In this document: piece after piece, positions 63,130-64,000 of the stretch
Layout: every line of letters starts with the position of its first letter
Numbering within the stretch: the first letter of the stretch is position 1
Assembly: GCA_031629035.1 (NCBI GenBank)
Contig: JAVLUG010000009.1
Location: 1-64,000 of the forward strand
DNA: 64,000 nt
Source of the DNA: MVYY01 sp012517575
GTDB lineage: Bacteria > Bacteroidota > Bacteroidia > Bacteroidales > Paludibacteraceae
Reading direction: 5' to 3'
Notes under the pieces: generated by a model
Databases searched by the model: none
Told to the model about the DNA's origin: nothing
Seen by the model: the letters and a program-made list of their open reading frames with translations, nothing else
Translations under genes and position numbers: made by a program

Positions 63130-64000
63130 TTATTTTTTTAAAAATCCGTATTCGTAAACTTTTGGTTCTATTTTTTTGGCAAGTTGTGTTAATGCATCTC
63201 TTAAGTTGCCAATCAGGTTCATATAGGTTTCATCCTCGCTTCTGTTGTTCATTTTACCTTTTTCGTTTCTGCCTTGAAAATGCTCTTTTATATCGTAAAG
63301 TGATGCATTTACATTGCAGTTTGGTTGCCGGTGATAATACTTCCAAAGTTCGCGACCGGCATCAAAAACAGCAGTTGCCTCTTCCGAAAATTTTAAAGGT
63401 GCTCGATTATAAGAAACTTCCGGTTCAAATAAAATTGATAGAGTGAAAGAAGATTTATGGGGCGATTTTGGCTTTCCTTTTATAAAATCCGTCATAAAAT
63501 GACTCTCGAATTTTTCTTGGGCATTCACTTCCTGTTCGGTAAAAGGTATCCAATGATTGATACCCTCTTTGGAAGTTATTCGATTTTGTGAGTGGAAAAG
63601 GGTGAATGCAAGGCAGTCGTTTTGAAATTCGGTATCGGTTTCCCAACCGTCGTTGGGATAAAGAAATTGGTCGCGGTCGTTGAGCCAGGTTGGTTCAATA
63701 CAATGTCTTATAGACAAGTACATACACATTTGGATCAAATTATTTTTTGTAATATTTGTTATTAAATGTTTTACGAAATCATTTTTTGACGGATTAGTAG
63801 TAAAAAATACGCCTTGATTATTTTGCATATCAGTACCTTGCATTCTTAAATATGCCAGTCTTTCACTTGATTTATCATAATATTTTCGGAGCCAATTGAT
63901 AATGTATCTGTTTTTATCGATATTGAAAAATGATTTCTTACCATTTATTATTCCATTTGAATCATATACATCACAAATGATATTTGTTATTTTTGATTTT
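63130..64000 (-). CDS. C-terminal part of a large unrecognised protein, possibly DNA-modification related
   Basis: The frame is open from the stop at 63132-63130 to the window edge, 289 codons, so the true N-terminus lies outside. ATG 63843 is internal: the upstream residues (NRYIINWLRKYYDKSSERLA) read on without break. Striking stretches are TDMQNNQGVFFTTNP, ATWLNDRDQFLYPN-like PTWLNDRDQFLYPNDGW, FQNDCLAFTLFHSQNRITS and INHWIPFTEQEVNA. These recall the C-terminal part of large Bacteroidota and Campylobacterota proteins sometimes annotated as DNA methyltransferases or restriction-associated proteins, but no catalytic motif is in the visible part. I cannot name it with confidence. Confidence 0.45.
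   Translation of the reverse strand, partial: KSKITNIICDVYDSNGIINGKKSFFNIDKNRYIINWLRKYYDKSSERLAYLRMQGTDMQNNQGVFFTTNPSKNDFVKHLITNITKNNLIQMCMYLSIRHCIEPTWLNDRDQFLYPNDGWETDTEFQNDCLAFTLFHSQNRITSKEGINHWIPFTEQEVNAQEKFESHFMTDFIKGKPKSPHKSSFTLSILFEPEVSYNRAPLKFSEEATAVFDAGRELWKYYHRQPNCNVNASLYDIKEHFQGRNEKGKMNNRSEDETYMNLIGNLRDALTQLAKKIEPKVYEYGFLKK

Noticed and set aside
1..64000. tRNA, rRNA or known riboswitch genes
   Set aside because: No cloverleaf arms, 3' CCA context, rRNA-like blocks or known riboswitch cores were found by reading the intergenic regions. A covariance-model search would be the decisive test.

Overview
The window is a chromosomal segment of a Bacteroidota bacterium, most likely order Bacteroidales. 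The evidence is: promoters of the form TTTG-N19/20-TAnnTTTG with almost no Shine-Dalgarno sequences; a type IX secretion cargo of the CHU_C type paired with a PorP/SprF protein; Bacteroidales families such as DUF5020, DUF4491, DUF4292 and TamL; the fused DAHP synthase/chorismate mutase; and the gene orders pyrH-frr and dut-TPR-DUF4292-EnvC. The DNA is AT-rich. No rRNA, tRNA, CRISPR array, transposase or integrase was recognised.

Region 1 (1-8.7 kb) is an accessory island. A three-gene minus-strand operon encodes a PLD-nuclease/SNF2-type helicase, a RhuM-Fic/Doc protein and an Eco57I-type DNA methyltransferase with its own target-recognition domain. It looks like a restriction-modification or defence cassette. 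It lies between two near-identical imperfect palindromes of about 70 bp, and a truncated GxxExxY gene abuts one of them. Base composition changes sharply inside the methyltransferase gene, and the Fic gene is more AT-rich than the helicase gene.

Region 2 (9-36.6 kb) is mostly housekeeping: a secreted M6 protease, fabI, an EF-G-like GTPase, an M23 peptidase with murI, alaS, the aromatic amino acid operon, cvpA-rnhB, tamL, a glutaminyl-cyclase-like gene with proB, DUF5020, htpG, pnp and an Lrp regulator. The most striking regulatory feature of the window is here. Upstream of the prephenate dehydratase gene, a consensus promoter reads into a 17-codon leader peptide in which 10 residues are Phe or Tyr. 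It is followed by a perfect 12-bp terminator hairpin and by a duplicated 9-nt segment that can form the competing antiterminator. This is a complete classical transcription attenuator for the pheA-aminotransferase-DAHPS/CM operon.

Region 3 (36.7-44.5 kb) holds a 2,186-residue type IX secretion cargo with Ig-like, PKD and SprB repeats, and its PorP/SprF partner. The pair is bracketed by a 34-bp direct repeat (33/34 identical); one copy is the 3' end of rsgA, which suggests the locus arrived or was duplicated at that site.

Region 4 (44.5-63 kb) is again core genome: rsgA, frr, pyrH, a 5'-nucleotidase split into two genes with reversed domain order, a flippase-like membrane protein with GtrA, ksgA, corA, DUF486, a DUF2975/XRE pair with an operator-like promoter, a sirtuin, a solitary D12-class adenine methyltransferase, parE, and an envelope operon from dut to an EnvC-like protein. 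The right edge cuts a large minus-strand gene that may be another DNA-modification protein.
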